Below are positions 5,832 through 6,591 of a stretch of 6,591 nucleotides of DNA, one piece after another. A program made the position numbers and the translations under genes. The stretch spans positions 1-6,591 of the forward strand of contig JAQWAJ010000100.1 of assembly GCA_028707745.1 (NCBI GenBank), written 5' to 3'. The notes under the pieces are model-generated. The model was not told where the DNA came from. It ran no database searches and was given only the letters and a program-made list of their open reading frames with translations. How positions within the stretch are numbered: position 1 is the stretch's first letter; the number at the start of each line of letters is the position of its first letter. This DNA is from Bacteroidales bacterium (lineage in GTDB: Bacteria > Bacteroidota > Bacteroidia > Bacteroidales > UBA12481).

Positions 5832-6591
5832 ATGAATGAGAATGAGAAGATTTGGAGCCGGGATTTCATTTTGCTCATACTGTCAAACTTCCTGATGTAC
5901 ATCACCTATTATGCCATTCTCTCGGCATTACCCATCTATCTGGTCAGCGATCTTCATGCAACCAAGATTCAGGTTGGTGTGGCTGTTGGAACCTATACGA
6001 TTGCGGCGGTTCTGGTTCGTCCGTTCTCAGGTTTTGCGCTCGACAGGTTCGGTCGCCGTGCGATATTTCTATCGGCCTTAATCATTTATTCATTTTTGCT
6101 GGTCGGATATCTGTTTGCCCTCACCCTTTTCTCCATCATTTTGCTCCGGTTTGCGCAGGGTCTGACCTGGGGATTTACCACGGTATCGGGATCAACCATC
6201 GCCGCGGATATTATTCCGGTATCAAAAAGAGGTGAGGGAATCGGATATTTTGCGCTGTCAACCACCCTGGGGATGTCGGTAGGACCTGTGATCGGACTGT
6301 TTATTGGTCATCAGTGGGGGTATATTCCGATGTTTGTATCGGGGTGTTTCATCAGTCTGGCCAGCTTGGGCTGTGCCTACGCCATACACCTGCGCAAGCG
6401 GTTTGTGGTTGGCAAGCGCATCAGGCTGCAGTGGGAGAGTATGTTCGATAAACACTCTGTCCGTCCTTCGGCCAATGTATTTATAACCATGATTGCATAC
6501 GGCGGCATGCTATCCTTTGTTGCCCTGTATGGCCGCGAGATCGGTATTCAGAACTCCTCCCTTTACTTCCTGATTTTATCCTTTGGCATTG
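5832..6591 (+). CDS. Major facilitator superfamily transporter, partial (C-terminus beyond right edge)
   Basis: The frame starts at ATG 5832-5834 and stays open to the right edge, giving 253 full codons plus one base of about 390 expected. It is an inner-membrane protein with roughly seven to eight hydrophobic segments in view, near residues 12-38, 46-68, 76-98, 100-124, 137-159, 164-184, 213-235 and from 243. MFS motif A is clear between segments 2 and 3 (GFALDRFGRR, 67-76). Arg106 in RFAQG fits motif B. GMSVGPVIG (147-155) in segment 5 resembles motif C, the antiporter motif of drug/H+ exchangers. Basic residues at 188-198 mark the central cytoplasmic loop. It is therefore most likely an efflux-type transporter, with the substrate unknown. 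It does not look like the FucP fucose permease. No Shine-Dalgarno is seen; the next in-frame Met (22) lies inside the first membrane segment. Confidence 0.9.
   Translation, partial: MNENEKIWSRDFILLILSNFLMYITYYAILSALPIYLVSDLHATKIQVGVAVGTYTIAAVLVRPFSGFALDRFGRRAIFLSALIIYSFLLVGYLFALTLFSIILLRFAQGLTWGFTTVSGSTIAADIIPVSKRGEGIGYFALSTTLGMSVGPVIGLFIGHQWGYIPMFVSGCFISLASLGCAYAIHLRKRFVVGKRIRLQWESMFDKHSVRPSANVFITMIAYGGMLSFVALYGREIGIQNSSLYFLILSFGI

Noticed and set aside
5852..6235. 127-codon plus-strand frame in the transporter region
   Set aside because: It overlaps the MFS frame, which has proper membrane segments and motif A; the alternative is Cys/His/Gly-rich and looks like an out-of-frame translation.
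4125..6591. Fucosidase plus transporter as a fucose release-and-uptake unit
   Set aside because: The genes are divergent, and the transporter's GPxxG-type motif C points to a drug/H+ antiporter-like protein rather than FucP. No other fucose genes are visible.

Overview
The window looks like chromosomal DNA from a member of the Bacteroidota. The reasons are a lipoprotein with a FISUMP-type domain, two proteins built on carboxypeptidase-regulatory-like beta domains, an AAA ATPase with a DUF4143 region, a secreted GH29 fucosidase, two copies of the Bacteroidota -7 promoter box (TAnnTTTG, here TATCTTTG), and the lack of clear Shine-Dalgarno sequences. The species cannot be named from this sequence.

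Layout. Six genes lie on the minus strand and one on the plus strand. From left to right: (1) the N-terminal 456 residues of a large surface lipoprotein, running off the left edge (1-1368, -); (2) a 454-residue DUF4143-type ATPase (1417-2781, -); (3) a 186-bp spacer with a 16-bp repeat present twice and a candidate promoter for the ATPase; (4) a 147-residue exported protein with one carboxypeptidase-regulatory-like domain (2968-3411, -); (5) a higB-higA type II toxin-antitoxin pair, toxin first (3438-4073, -); (6) an exported GH29 alpha-L-fucosidase (4125-5714, -); (7) a 117-bp divergent spacer with a palindromic element; (8) the N-terminal 253 residues of a major facilitator transporter, running off the right edge (5832-6591, +).

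How the genes relate. Only higB and higA clearly form a functional unit. They are 6 bp apart and have a good candidate promoter whose -33 box sits inside the last codons of the fucosidase gene. The small exported protein begins 26 bp after higA and is probably reached by the same transcript, but a role in the toxin-antitoxin system is not shown. The ATPase and the lipoprotein are 48 bp apart and may be co-transcribed. The fucosidase should release fucose from glycans in the periplasm or outside the cell. The divergent transporter resembles drug/H+ antiporters more than the fucose permease, so no fucose-uptake link is claimed.

I see no clearly new multi-gene system. The most unusual points are a changed KHHDGF-type active-site motif in the fucosidase, the exported gene appended to higBA, and the repeat pair upstream of the ATPase.
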